From positions 14,169,365 to 14,233,364 of the forward strand of contig NC_087082.1 of the NCBI RefSeq assembly GCF_026151205.1: DNA of 64,000 nt, read 5' to 3'. The stretch is from Bolinopsis microptera. Taxonomy: Eukaryota > Ctenophora > Tentaculata > Lobata > Bolinopsidae. Under the pieces are notes generated by a model that was given only the letters and a program-made list of their open reading frames with translations, had not been told where the DNA came from and did not search any database. How positions within the stretch are numbered: the stretch's first letter is position 1; the number at the start of each line of letters is the position of its first letter. This document shows positions 36,885 to 46,214 of this stretch, in pieces. Made by a program: the position numbers and the translations under genes.

Positions 36885-37311
36885 AACCTATATTCTGGGG
36901 GTCGTATAGACCTATATTCTGGGGGCCCGTAAAATTGTGGTGGCCATAACTTTTTTCCAAATTGTCAGTTTGCAGATGTCTCGATGAAAAGATAGCTTAA
37001 AATAATACTTATACTCATACCAGTAGTCTTAATGGCATGTGTTGGACAGATTTTTGTCATGACAATTTTTCGCCATATTTACTCCTCTAGAAAATGACAA
37101 CATCGTTTAAATCTTTCGCTGTCATGACCAAATATACCAAAATACCTCATGTAGGTCCAAAATTTTTATCCAGAAACATAAGTTACATGTTTTACTCCAA
37201 CCTAGCAGTAACAGATCCCATTAGTATCGCTTATCTTGGTTAGAACTGTATCCACTAACATGACCTATATTTTGGGGGCCACCTATATTCTGGGGGCCAT
37301 ATACCCGTATT
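36885..37311. mobile_element. Segment with repeated CCTATATTCTGGGGGCC ends (partial TA-type element)
   Basis: CTATATTCTGGGGG occurs at about 36,886, 36,905 and 37,285, with a TTTT variant at about 37,263. The last is followed by CCATATACCCGTA, identical to the right terminus of the MITE at 31,093-31,663. No matching left end exists nearby. Either a truncated element is present here, or 31,093 and 37,311 are the true ends of one larger element into which the LINE inserted. Confidence 0.6.
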
Positions 37312-37633
37312 AAATTAGAAAAAAATAGAAAAAACCCGTCAATATGGGGCATGGGCCTAATGTACTACACCAATAATGTTCACCATCATTCCTCAATCAA
37401 TGATCCCTCAAATTATTCAACAGTTTCATTCTCCAATTCCAATTGACAATTGAGCGGAGCCCGAGTTGAAAACTTGATGTTAGTTTGCACTTATGAGTTA
37501 TGTAACGATATTAGTTACCTAAACTTGTTTAGCAATTTTAAACATTGCTTTATTTGGCTCAGAGGTTGTTTAAAGATGAAATTCACAATGAATGAAAGTA
37601 AAAACTTAAAATCACAGTGAATGAAATTATGTA
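37312..37633. other. Host sequence of the hAT-type element before the gypsy insertion
   Basis: AT-rich, no ORF. It includes a two-copy motif AATGAAAGTAAAAACTTAAAATCAC / AATGAAATTATGTA near the 5' LTR. Confidence 0.4.
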
Positions 37634-37768
37634 TGTTATATATTCTAGTAATTTATTGTATGATTAACCGATATACTATTCAGGATGACTACCTGGGTTT
37701 TGGTTTTGGTTTTGGTTTAGCTTTTAGCGTTTAGTCTTGCGTTTACCTTGTCACAACGATTCATAACA
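37634..37768 (+). repeat. 5' LTR of the gypsy element
   Basis: 135 bp, TGTTATATATTC ... TTCATAACA. It contains a short TGGTTT tandem (GGTTTTGGTTTTGGTTTTGG). It is unusually short for an LTR. It must contain the promoter, but no clear TATA box beyond TTATATATT at its start is visible. Confidence 0.96.
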
Positions 37769-40700
37769 ATGGCGACGAGTCTGGTTTCGAACTTACGCTT
37801 ATCCAAGGAACACGATTGTGTCAGAGAGTGGCTGGAAATCTTTGAAAACGCCGCGTCTGTGTTCATTTTCGCACACGCAGATAAGTTACCAGATGACGCA
37901 AACGAGAAAACTGCTAAAAAAGCAGAACTCATGAGAACACTGTTAACAGTCAATCTGGGGCCTGACGCGTTGAAGAAGTTGCGTGCATTTACATTTCCAG
38001 CTGAAATTAAAGACACTGACTACGCTACCCTGAGAAAAACTCTTGTTGATCGGTTATCACCCAAAACAAACATTGTAGCTCAACAGCAGAAGTTTATGAC
38101 GTTGAATCAGATTGCTGGTGAATCCTTATGTACTTTTATGTCACGATTGAAGGAAGCTGCTAATGTTTGTCAGTTCGGTGATTTGTTTGATTTAATGGTG
38201 CGTACACGTTTTGTGGCTGGACTATCCTCTGATAGGATACGTGCTGAACTCATATCAGAATCTGCTACCAACGACACGTCTGCCAGCTTGTTCGATAAAG
38301 CTCAGACGAAGGAGAACGCTCTGCAAAGTTCAATGTCAGTCACAACACACTATGTTCAAAAACCCGGGAAGTTTCAAAAACCTCAAAACTCTAAGTTCCA
38401 GCAGAAGGCCGACCTTAGCATTGTTTGTTCACGTTGTACTGTTCGTGGTCATGTTGCGAAAAACTGCAAAGTTCGTTGCAGAAACTGTCGCAAACCCGGA
38501 CATATCGCAAAGAACTGTCGTTCAGCTAAGAAGCAATCCCATTGTGTTGAAGGGATTGGTGATCATGATGATGGCAACGCTTGCGCTGCTGATTATGGGT
38601 ACACACATCAAGAGTCGGAGAACACGTTGTACTGCGTGGAGACGGCTGATCCTGTCCAGATTCCAGTACAGACTCCTGTTCCCGATGGTACTCTTCCTGC
38701 ATCAGTTGTTAGTAATTTGTCCAGTTGTATTGATTGTAATCAGAAACCATTTCTTAAAGTTAAGATTAATGATAAGATTTTGAAAATGGAGTTAGATACT
38801 GGTTCATCTTTAAGCTGTATAAGTAAGTCTGATTTTGCTAGACTAGGACTAACTGATTGCCAGATTGTTCCATGTTCCCAGAAATTGCGAGTAGCTAATT
38901 TTAATTGTGAAAGCATTGACTGCAAGGCCCTTGTAAACATTGAATTTAGAGGCAAGAAATGGATTTTACCACTATATGTTGTCGATTGTCGGTTTCCCAC
39001 ACTCCTAGGTCGAGAGTGGATCATCCAGATGTTTGGTAAAGACTGGTTGGATCATATGATAGGACTTGTTGATGTTGAGCAATCTTACGCTGTCTCCAAG
39101 CTTCAGAGAGATGAATTTGTTAGTGAGATACTCCGCAGTCCTGTGTTCGATCCTGGTGTTGGAACTGTTAAAGGATTCGAAGCTTGTCTACAATTTAAGC
39201 CTGATGCGAGAGCAAAGTTTTGCAAGGCAAGGCAGGTCCCATTTGCCATCGTAGACAAGGTTGGGAAAGCCATAGTGAAGAATGGACAGCTGATTCCAAC
39301 AGAGCACTCAGACTGGGCTTCACCCATAGTTCCTGTCATGAAAGCGGATGGTACAATTCGCATATGTGGTGACTACAAGACTACCGTAAATCCTAATCTT
39401 GACACAGCTATTTACCCACTTCCTACGATAGAAGATTGCTTGAGTAAGATTGTCGGAGGTAAACTGTTTACTAAGCTGGATATCAGAGCCGCTTATAATA
39501 GTTTGAAGTTGAGAGAATGTGACCAAAAGATTGTGACTTTGAACACACACAAAGGATTGTTCAGTCCTACTTCTCTACCATTCGGTATTTCATCTGCCGG
39601 ACCGATATTTGAACGCAAGATTGATGATACCTTGAGAAAGACAGAGAACACGGCATGGCGTGTTGACGACATTCTAATAACAGGACCTGATGATGAGAGT
39701 CACATGAAGAATGTGAGAACGGTGATTACAGCACTAGAGAATGAAGGCTACAAATGCCGGCTAGACAAGTGTGTTTTCATGGAGCCTAAGGTGACATTTC
39801 TAGGCCATGAAGTATCTGCTGACGGGATAAGACCGCTGAGTTCGAAAGTTGAAACGATAGTGAGAGCACCGTATCCTACTACTAGAGCGGAGATGATATC
39901 ATTTCTTGGTGGTGCACAGTACTATTCACGTTTTATTCCAAACATGTCAACAGTTGTTGAACCACTTAACCGTTTAAGACCCGCTGACAGTATTTTCCAC
40001 TTTGGAGATAGAGAAAAGAGAGCTTTTGATGAGTTAAAAGCGCTGTTATCGTCTGACTTGGTTCTAACAGTCTACAACCCTGAGCTGGAGTTAAAGCTTG
40101 ACACGGACGCTTCATCCGTTGGTTTAGGAGCTGTTACGTCACATATTGATGAAAATGGGACAGAGCGACCGATCGAGTATATATCTCGAACTCTGACGAA
40201 ATCGGAGAGAAACTATTCCATGATAGAAAAAGAAGCATTGGCAATAGTTTGGGCGACTAAGAGACTGCACCGTTATCTTTTTGGACGACCGTTTACCCTA
40301 GTTACAGACCACAAGCCGCTGGAATCTATCTTTCACCCTAGTCGTGGGATTCCTAGCATGGTGGCAGGTCGTTTACAACGATGGTCATTGTTCCTAAGCG
40401 GTTACACTTACAAGATCCAGTTTCGACCCACTGGTAAACATTGTAATGCTGATCTATGTTCCCGTTTTCCACTGCCTTTAGACACATCGGCAGAGACGAG
40501 AGAGTTTGATGACGAGTTAACAGAGGAGTTTGAAATGAAACCTCTAGATACTGTTTTCAGCGTGCACTACTTCGGTGATGACAAACCTTTGATTGACGCT
40601 GAGTTAATAGCTAGTCACACGAGAAGAGACAAGACACTTGGTCGAGTGTTACAGTTTGTTAAAGACGGCTGGAACGAGAAACCCCCTGTTGATGTCGAGC

Positions 40701-42079
40701 TGAAACCGTTTTACACACGTCGAAACGAGTTGTCAGTAGACCAGAACTGTATTGTCTGGGGATCTCGAGTTGTTATTCCAGAGAGTATGAGAAAGAGCGT
40801 GCTTTCAATGCTTCATGCAACACACATGGGCATTTCACAGACCAAAGCACTAGCGAGAGGCTATGTTTATTGGCCAAACATGGATGCTGAGATCGAGAAA
40901 ATGGTTAAACTATGTGAACCATGTCAACTAAACCAGAAGAAACCCGCTAGATCTACACCACACCCATGGGCTAAAACTATGGAGGCTTGGGAGCGGATTC
41001 ATCTAGATTTCTGTGGACCCTTTCTTGGATCTATGTGGCTGATAGTTATCTGTTCGTATTCAAAATGGTTAGAAGTTGTTAGAATGACGAACATTACAAG
41101 TAAGAGAGTGATTCAAGAGTTACGAGACATCTTTAGCCGTTGGGGACTACCCAAGATACTAGTATCAGACAATGGATCGAGTTTAACTTCAGAAGAGTTT
41201 AAAGTATTCACGAATAATAACCAGATTCGACACGTGCTTATTCCTGCTTACTCACCTGCAAGTAATGGACAAGCAGAAGTTGCAGTCGGACTGTTTAAAA
41301 GAGCTATGAAACGGATGATCTTGAAAAACCCTGACGTTATGTGTAACCTGGCTGATTGGCTGCTAAACTACCGCAACACACCACACACCACTTCCGGAGT
41401 AGAGCCTGCAGTTGCAATGATGAAACGACGGACAAGAAACGCCTTGAGTTTTCTACACCCGAGTTCGAGTAGTAAGTTTGCCAAAGTTGCTTTAAACGAT
41501 CAGAACACGATTGCTGAATCGAGACTTCGTGATCTAAATATTGATGACACTATATCGTTCTATGATGAGAACAAGAAGTGCTGGAGAAACGGTGTTATCG
41601 AGGGTAAGGAAGGTACCAAAGTGCTACTGATCAAAACACCTGATGGAGTCTACCGCAAGCATTTGGACCAGGTGATCAAGAGATCTGTTGTGTCAGAACC
41701 GTTGCAACAAACAGATCCGGATACACCGAGAGTTGAGCTGGAGATAAGAGATGAGCAGAGTTCTACAGCTACTAATGGTGATTTAGAGAAGACAGCGAGC
41801 TTACCTGAGAGTACAGAGCCGGAAACTTCGATTATAGTTGGTAATAATCCAAATCTACCCGCTGAGCCTGACCATAAGGCAGCCGTTAAACCTATAATCA
41901 CTGCACAACCTGTACTTAAACCACGTGAGCTTGCCATAGAAATTAACCGTAGCACTATAAAACCTAATATTGTTAGAGAGCATGAATTGCAACAACCTAA
42001 TTTGCTTCTGCCAGCAAACTTTGCACGTGATAGTAAACCACCAGACAGGCTAAGTTACCACAAACTGGGAGGAACATAA
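37769..42079 (+). CDS. Gag-Pol polyprotein of the gypsy element
   Basis: 1,436 codons in one frame, so no gag/pol frameshift. Two CCHC zinc knuckles near residues 220-250 (CSRCTVRGHVAKNC, CRNCRKPGHIAKNC) bind RNA. The aspartic protease has LDTGSSLSCI near 342. RT: RICGDYKTTVNP, TKLDIRAAYNSL (motif A), LPFGISSAGP, and RVDDILITG near 633, where Arg stands in the place of the usual aromatic residue before xDD. RNase H: LDTDASSVG, EKEALAIVWA, VTDHKPLE, NADLCSR. Integrase: HATHMG...CEPC zinc domain, then LDFCGPF, VSDNGSS and NGQAEV, giving the D,D(35)E triad. The C-terminal tail is Pro/Glu rich without a visible chromodomain. The first in-frame ATG follows the LTR directly. Confidence 0.95.
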   Translation: MATSLVSNLRLSKEHDCVREWLEIFENAASVFIFAHADKLPDDANEKTAKKAELMRTLLTVNLGPDALKKLRAFTFPAEIKDTDYATLRKTLVDRLSPKTNIVAQQQKFMTLNQIAGESLCTFMSRLKEAANVCQFGDLFDLMVRTRFVAGLSSDRIRAELISESATNDTSASLFDKAQTKENALQSSMSVTTHYVQKPGKFQKPQNSKFQQKADLSIVCSRCTVRGHVAKNCKVRCRNCRKPGHIAKNCRSAKKQSHCVEGIGDHDDGNACAADYGYTHQESENTLYCVETADPVQIPVQTPVPDGTLPASVVSNLSSCIDCNQKPFLKVKINDKILKMELDTGSSLSCISKSDFARLGLTDCQIVPCSQKLRVANFNCESIDCKALVNIEFRGKKWILPLYVVDCRFPTLLGREWIIQMFGKDWLDHMIGLVDVEQSYAVSKLQRDEFVSEILRSPVFDPGVGTVKGFEACLQFKPDARAKFCKARQVPFAIVDKVGKAIVKNGQLIPTEHSDWASPIVPVMKADGTIRICGDYKTTVNPNLDTAIYPLPTIEDCLSKIVGGKLFTKLDIRAAYNSLKLRECDQKIVTLNTHKGLFSPTSLPFGISSAGPIFERKIDDTLRKTENTAWRVDDILITGPDDESHMKNVRTVITALENEGYKCRLDKCVFMEPKVTFLGHEVSADGIRPLSSKVETIVRAPYPTTRAEMISFLGGAQYYSRFIPNMSTVVEPLNRLRPADSIFHFGDREKRAFDELKALLSSDLVLTVYNPELELKLDTDASSVGLGAVTSHIDENGTERPIEYISRTLTKSERNYSMIEKEALAIVWATKRLHRYLFGRPFTLVTDHKPLESIFHPSRGIPSMVAGRLQRWSLFLSGYTYKIQFRPTGKHCNADLCSRFPLPLDTSAETREFDDELTEEFEMKPLDTVFSVHYFGDDKPLIDAELIASHTRRDKTLGRVLQFVKDGWNEKPPVDVELKPFYTRRNELSVDQNCIVWGSRVVIPESMRKSVLSMLHATHMGISQTKALARGYVYWPNMDAEIEKMVKLCEPCQLNQKKPARSTPHPWAKTMEAWERIHLDFCGPFLGSMWLIVICSYSKWLEVVRMTNITSKRVIQELRDIFSRWGLPKILVSDNGSSLTSEEFKVFTNNNQIRHVLIPAYSPASNGQAEVAVGLFKRAMKRMILKNPDVMCNLADWLLNYRNTPHTTSGVEPAVAMMKRRTRNALSFLHPSSSSKFAKVALNDQNTIAESRLRDLNIDDTISFYDENKKCWRNGVIEGKEGTKVLLIKTPDGVYRKHLDQVIKRSVVSEPLQQTDPDTPRVELEIRDEQSSTATNGDLEKTASLPESTEPETSIIVGNNPNLPAEPDHKAAVKPIITAQPVLKPRELAIEINRSTIKPNIVREHELQQPNLLLPANFARDSKPPDRLSYHKLGGT
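37770..37785 (+). promoter_or_regulatory. Putative tRNA primer-binding site overlapping the gag start codon
   Basis: TGGCGACGAGTCTGG begins one base after the LTR end plus A. The TGG matches the complement of a tRNA CCA end. It overlaps the gag ATG (37,769-37,771), leaving no leader. The tRNA species was not identified. Confidence 0.5.
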
Positions 42080-42438
42080 AACACGTTTCATTATCACATT
42101 TTATGACAGTTGTTTTATTTTGAATGTGTAAATCTAACCACACATTAATCCAGTTAAATTATCCAGATCAAACATAAAGTTACAAATATTCCCTGTCACG
42201 TTTATGTTTTGAAGAGAAACACGTTATTTTTTGTTTTAAACGGAATGCGCTAAGTTTTAAATCGTGTAGCGAGCGCAACACGTTTCAACATTTTCACGTG
42301 AGTTCACTTAACGCTTTTGTAGATTTCATTTTGACCACGTTTTCAAACATTTTAAATTTTGTACGATTGATTTATATCACATTATTTTACGAATTCAGTT
42401 AAATTATTAAATCTATATTGTTTTTAACACTTTTTAGT

Positions 42439-42447
42439 TGAACGGGA
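42439..42447 (+). promoter_or_regulatory. Putative polypurine tract
   Basis: TGAACGGGA lies immediately before the 3' LTR and is purine-rich with one C, placed where plus-strand priming would begin. It is short compared with most elements. Confidence 0.4.
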
Positions 42448-42582
42448 TGTTATATATTCTAGTAATTTATTGTATGATTAACCGATATACTATTCAGGAT
42501 GACTACCTGGGTTTTGGTTTTGGTTTTGGTTTAGCTTTTAGCGTTTAGTCTTGCGTTTACCTTGTCACAACGATTCATAACA
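42448..42582 (+). repeat. 3' LTR of the gypsy element
   Basis: 135 bp, appearing identical base for base to the 5' LTR on visual comparison. Confidence 0.96.
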
Positions 42583-42591
42583 ATGTAAAAG

Positions 42592-42830
42592 ATCCCGGTC
42601 AAAATCCCGGCAAATTTGAGTGATTGACCGGGACCAGGACCGGGACCGGGACCAAGAATCCTGAATTAACCGGGACCGGGACCGGGACCGGGATCATAAA
42701 TCAGCATTTGACCGGGACCGGGACCGCGACCGGGATGAAAAATGTGACTTGACCCGGTTTACCGGGACTGGGACCGGGACCGGGATAGCTCAAAATTGCC
42801 AATCCCGGTACCGGGATTCCCGGTACCGGG
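42592..42830. repeat. Subterminal ACCGGG array (right end of the hAT-type element)
   Basis: Repeats of GACCGGGACCGGGACC with interspersed AT-rich spacers, ending in a palindromic ATCCCGGTACCGGGATTCCC region before the terminal inverted repeat. Confidence 0.85.
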
Positions 42831-42869
42831 AATCCCGGTCACCTCCTGGTTTAGAATCTAATTATGGAT

Positions 42870-43230
42870 TGCTTTTTAGGTTCTCTTGTGTCCTGAAGTG
42901 ATTTTGTGACACACCTGTGCATTTCAAGTTGTTGTGCCACAATAAATCATCGTGCAATCTTTTATCATCAGTTCCCTTGACTACTGTAATGCACTTTACT
43001 TTGGAGCTAATCATTCTGTTTGAAACAGCTACAATCTCTGCAAAACAGAGCATGCCGTTAAGTTAAAGGTCTAAAGAAGAGAGAAGAAGTTGATCCCTAC
43101 ATAAAAGAACTTCATTGCCTCAAGGTACAAGAACGTATAGAATTTAAAATACTCCTGTTAACTTTAAAACTGCTCCATGGGCTAGCACCTTCATATGGTC
43201 CTGTCAAACCTTGCAGTAAAGTACAATTCC
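42870..43230 (+). pseudogene. Degenerate CR1/L2-type LINE ORF2 fragment
   Basis: Translating pieces in different frames gives SSLDYCNALYFGANHS (42,968 on) and then KVQERIEFKILLLTLKLLHG (43,120 on) and LAPSYGP. These are the post-RT 'LDYCNALLYG ... RI.FKI.LLTFKALHGLAP.Y' region of L2/CR1 ORF2 proteins. Several frameshifts and stops; not functional. Confidence 0.75.
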
Positions 43231-44336
43231 AATGGTGGAAGAGATGTGTCTCAAAAAAACTACGTAAAATAACAATTATTAAGAACTTTTCAATTTTTTA
43301 GTAATTTAAGTTTCTCATGAATCTAAAACAATAATATTTTGCAGCCAACCTTATTACCTTTTAAATATCAATGAATGTAAACATTGTTAATTGACATTAG
43401 TGCCACAGTTTATGTGGTAAAAACAAATTTATGGTCAAACATTATATATCGTAGAAGGGCATGATTTACCCACATCACTAAGCATCTGGATGGATAATTA
43501 GCACACAAGGATAAACTGAGCTTTAAACATGACCACCAGCAATAGCATATAACCATAGCTCCAAAATAAATAAATTGCTCTACATAGAAACATCTGGCCT
43601 GATCTTATCACATTGTGGTCCCCTGGGGTTCGGTAAAGCCCTTACAGGCAACTGGGTCCTTTTACCAGCCACAATAAAACTAGTCATGCCAGTACTATCA
43701 TAAACTGTAACCAACTATTTAAAAATAAGATATCTTTTGCTAGAATTCTAAATTTTAAGCCATAGAGCAATCTTCTCAATTTTAAAATTTAAAAATAACA
43801 TTTTACCCTAACTATGATGTGGTGGCATTTCACACTTAACTAAAATTCAACTTTGAAAGTCAATAGATTATTAGTCACAACAAAATTATAGTTTAAGACA
43901 TCCATTTTGCATTGTGTTTCCATTATTAGAATTTATGATATGTTTTGATTGAATAATTGGTAATACATTTAACTTTTGTTTTATTAACTTTTGTTTTATT
44001 ACCTGGGGACCTCAGGCTATCATATTCATTAACATGAATAGAGATTAGGCGGAATGACAGGTTGAGCGCGGCCGAGTAACCATCCTTATAGACTAATATA
44101 AACTAACAGATTCTTAAATTTCAGGCTAATTGCTTAATGTAACATGTATTTTTCCGAGCAATAAAACTACATTCAACAAAATACTGCATAATAAAAGCGC
44201 AGCAATTGAATTTTGCGCCTCATAGTGCACTTCCTAATTTTACTCGTTCAAATTTATTCGAACTAGTGCACACCGCTTTCTTCTCAAAATTGCCAGCAAG
44301 TGTAGTAGTAGCACACGCCGGGCTAGTCCATTAAGC
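43231..44336. other. AT-rich spacer, no gene recognised
   Basis: No ORF with domain content. A duplicated TTAACTTTTGTTTTATTA at about 43,970-43,995 is the only repeat noticed. The last 150 bases rise in GC (GCGCAG, GCGACCGCGCGC) towards the next coding remnant. Confidence 0.4.
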
Positions 44337-44867
44337 ATGAACATAGCTAAAGGCGACCGCGCGCTATATAACTGCAAGCGCAACGAGAGCCAAAGTTTTT
44401 TATTAATTGCACAATGTCATTCTTTCCAGATCGTAATCAGGTCCATTTATCCACCTGACCTGCTTATGGAGAGGAGTGGTGACGACAATAAGTCCGTAAA
44501 CTATCTCGACATCAACATCTCGATGAATAACTCCGGACACGTCGCCACCAAGCTTTACAACAAACTTGATGACTTCAACTTTCCTGTGGTCATGTACACC
44601 TTTCCTAACAGTAATATTTCCTCTTCTGTTGGTTATAATGTTTTTTACGGTCAGGTCCTTCGTTACTCTTCCATTATCTCTGACCTTGATTCTTTTCTGT
44701 GTTCTACCAACACCCTTTATAGGACACTTCTTTCAAGATGTTATAATGACAGACTCCTGAAGAGTAAATTCAGAAAGCTTCTGAAAGACCGACCTAGTAT
44801 TCTGTACAAATACAGTATACTTGATGTCAGCGACATCCTTGACATCACATTTAACGTGAACAGGTGA
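44337..44867 (+). pseudogene. Retroelement RT C-terminal fragment (Penelope-like or related)
   Basis: An open frame of 176 codons. From residue 48 it reads KSVNYLDINISMNNSGHVAT, then YNKLDDFNFPVVMYTFPNSN and GYNVFYGQVLRYSSI, ending with a basic KSKFRKLLKDRP tail. The 'YLDI.I....' strand followed by 'KRDDFNFPIVNFP.....S..YGV...QLIRY' is known to me from the C-terminus of RT proteins resembling Penelope-like elements in invertebrates. The RT catalytic region is missing, so this is a 5'-truncated copy. The first 45 codons appear to be unrelated flank. Imperfect hairpins follow the stop. Confidence 0.6.
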
Positions 44868-44946
44868 TCACTGACGAGTGATTGCTAGGGGGTCTTGGCA
44901 CATTAAACCGGTACAGGTATTAAACCCCCGAAACCGGTGTGCCAAG
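44867..44946 (+). other. Paired hairpins immediately 3' of the RT fragment
   Basis: ATCACT-GACG-AGTGAT (44,867-44,882) forms a short hairpin overlapping the stop codon. CTTGGCACA (44,894-44,902) pairs with TGTGCCAAG (44,938-44,946), and inside that CCGG pairs with CCGG. Likely a structured 3' UTR of the retroelement. Confidence 0.6.
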
Positions 44947-45324
44947 TCATCTGCTGATGATGTTCACATAACATTATTTCCTCTCTCCTTTATTCCTTCC
45001 GTCTTTTCTTAAACTTACAGTTCAGTTACTTTATTTCACCAGGTCTACCTAAGGATCAATTATTCTTTGGTGGGGTTTCACTTCTGGTATTGGCTTCATT
45101 CCCGTTCCTTTTCCTTATTCTTTATACTTATTTTTTTATATAGTTTAATGAGATTGTATTCTTTTATCATTATAAAATTGCAGGGAGAAAAATTTAGCAT
45201 TCTTATTGACGTTTAACTAGCTTGATGGTTAATTGCTTCAGAGTTCAGATCTCTGAGCTATCGCTAAATGCAAAAAAACAATGGAATTATTCGCCATCTG
45301 ACACATGATTTTTATTGTTACATG

Positions 45325-45594
45325 CAGTGGCGTAACGTTGCCTTGGGGCCCCCGCCGAAAAAGCGCCCCCCTGTTGGCGTCCCCTTCCCCTTTTGGTGTT
45401 CCTCCCTAAAATTGAACAAATTAGGTGATTTTAGAGGATACGCCAGTAATATCTCTAAAAAAGTGTGTATCTAGAGCAAAACGCGCAGTTTTGCTAGTAG
45501 TTTAGTTAAGTTTTCGAAATTGTCCCACATTCAAACGGCGATTTGGCGCCCCCCCCCCCCCCCCTGCACAGCGGGGCCCTTCGTTACGCCACTG
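45325..45594. mobile_element. hAT-type MITE, copy 2
   Basis: CAGTGGCGTAACG / CGTTACGCCACTG inverted ends, 270 bp, with a perfect 8-bp target duplication GTTACATG (45,317-45,324 and 45,595-45,602). Inverse orientation relative to copy 1 at 24,822-25,128 and homologous throughout. C-run at 45,551-45,564. Confidence 0.95.
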
Positions 45595-45602
45595 GTTACA
45601 TG

Positions 45603-46214
45603 TCTGATGTCACAAGCTTATATTATATTAACCAACAATACTAATGAGTCGTTATTTGTCATGTTAACACATGAGCTACCATTTACAATTGCACACTGTT
45701 ACTTTGCCTTTCTTTGTTCTCAAACCATATATCTCAATATATGGTTTGACAGTAAAACAATTGTGTGACCAATGCAACGAATGAAATATATAAATATGTG
45801 TTGATGCATTCCACAGCCCTTCAGATAATTTCATCTCTATGTATGTCGATAATAGTGTTAAGCATTTCAAAATATATAAAATATGAAATATAGTTGTGTG
45901 ATGGTCAAATTACTCAATGCAGTAAAACCCCGCTATACCGCGCCCAATTTACTGCAAGCCTAATATACCGCGGCCATTTCCTTTCCCCCAAATAGAGCTT
46001 AACGTACATAAAGTGAACAATCAAAACCCCGATTTATCGCAAACCCGATTTACAGCGGTTTTTCCCTTTCTCCCAAACTCTGCAGTAAATCAGGGTATTT
46101 CAAAATTAATATGATCAAGTTTTGTGAATAATACTTTGAACATGAGGTGACTCTCAATTCGACCGACCATTTGACTTGCCCTCGAAAAATGATAAGCAAT
46201 AATACAGTAGGTCA
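45603..46214 (+). other. Upstream region of FBXW10 with a possible pogo/Tigger-like end
   Basis: At 45,919 CAGTAAAACCCCGCTATACC, and repeats of that theme to about 46,095 (TTTACTGCAAGC, ATATACCGCGG, GATTTATCGC, GATTTACAGCGG), resemble the subterminal region of pogo/Tigger-type elements. A matching right terminus was not found. No clear core promoter motif precedes the ATG at 46,215; the transcription start is unknown. Confidence 0.4.

Larger units (their letters stand above)
37634..42582 (+). mobile_element. Intact Ty3/gypsy LTR retrotransposon, 4,949 bp
   Basis: Two 135-bp LTRs (37,634-37,768 and 42,448-42,582) begin TG and end CA, and I see no difference between them. A perfect 5-bp target duplication ATGTA flanks the element (37,629-37,633 and 42,583-42,587). 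One uninterrupted gag-pol frame (37,769-42,079) fills it, with the order protease, RT, RNase H, integrase that defines Ty3/gypsy. There is no envelope-like frame after integrase; 368 bp of non-coding sequence precede the 3' LTR. Identical LTRs imply a very recent insertion. Confidence 0.96.
30721..42848. mobile_element. hAT-type element enlarged to 12.1 kb by nested insertions
   Basis: The left end CAGGAGGTGACCGGGA (30,721) is repeated inverted at the right end (42,833-42,848). The flanks are GTTTAGAA at 30,713-30,720 and GTTTAGAA at 42,849-42,856, a perfect 8-bp target duplication. Both ends carry subterminal arrays of ACCGGG(A), at 30,731-31,012 and 42,592-42,830. Inside are a TA-flanked MITE (31,093-31,663), a CR1-like LINE, a copy of dispersed repeat A and a gypsy element. 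No hAT transposase frame was found, so the host was probably non-autonomous. The 8-bp duplication and CAGG end fit hAT. Confidence 0.88.

Noticed and set aside
42080..42447. Envelope-like gene between integrase and the 3' LTR
   Set aside because: Only 368 bp of AT-rich sequence without an open frame.
44871..44960. Hammerhead ribozyme suggested by CTGACGA, CTGATGA and CCCCCGAAA near the RT fragment
   Set aside because: The conserved cores are not joined by a stem II directly between CTGANGA and GAAA, and no cleavage triplet is correctly placed; only simple hairpins are supported.
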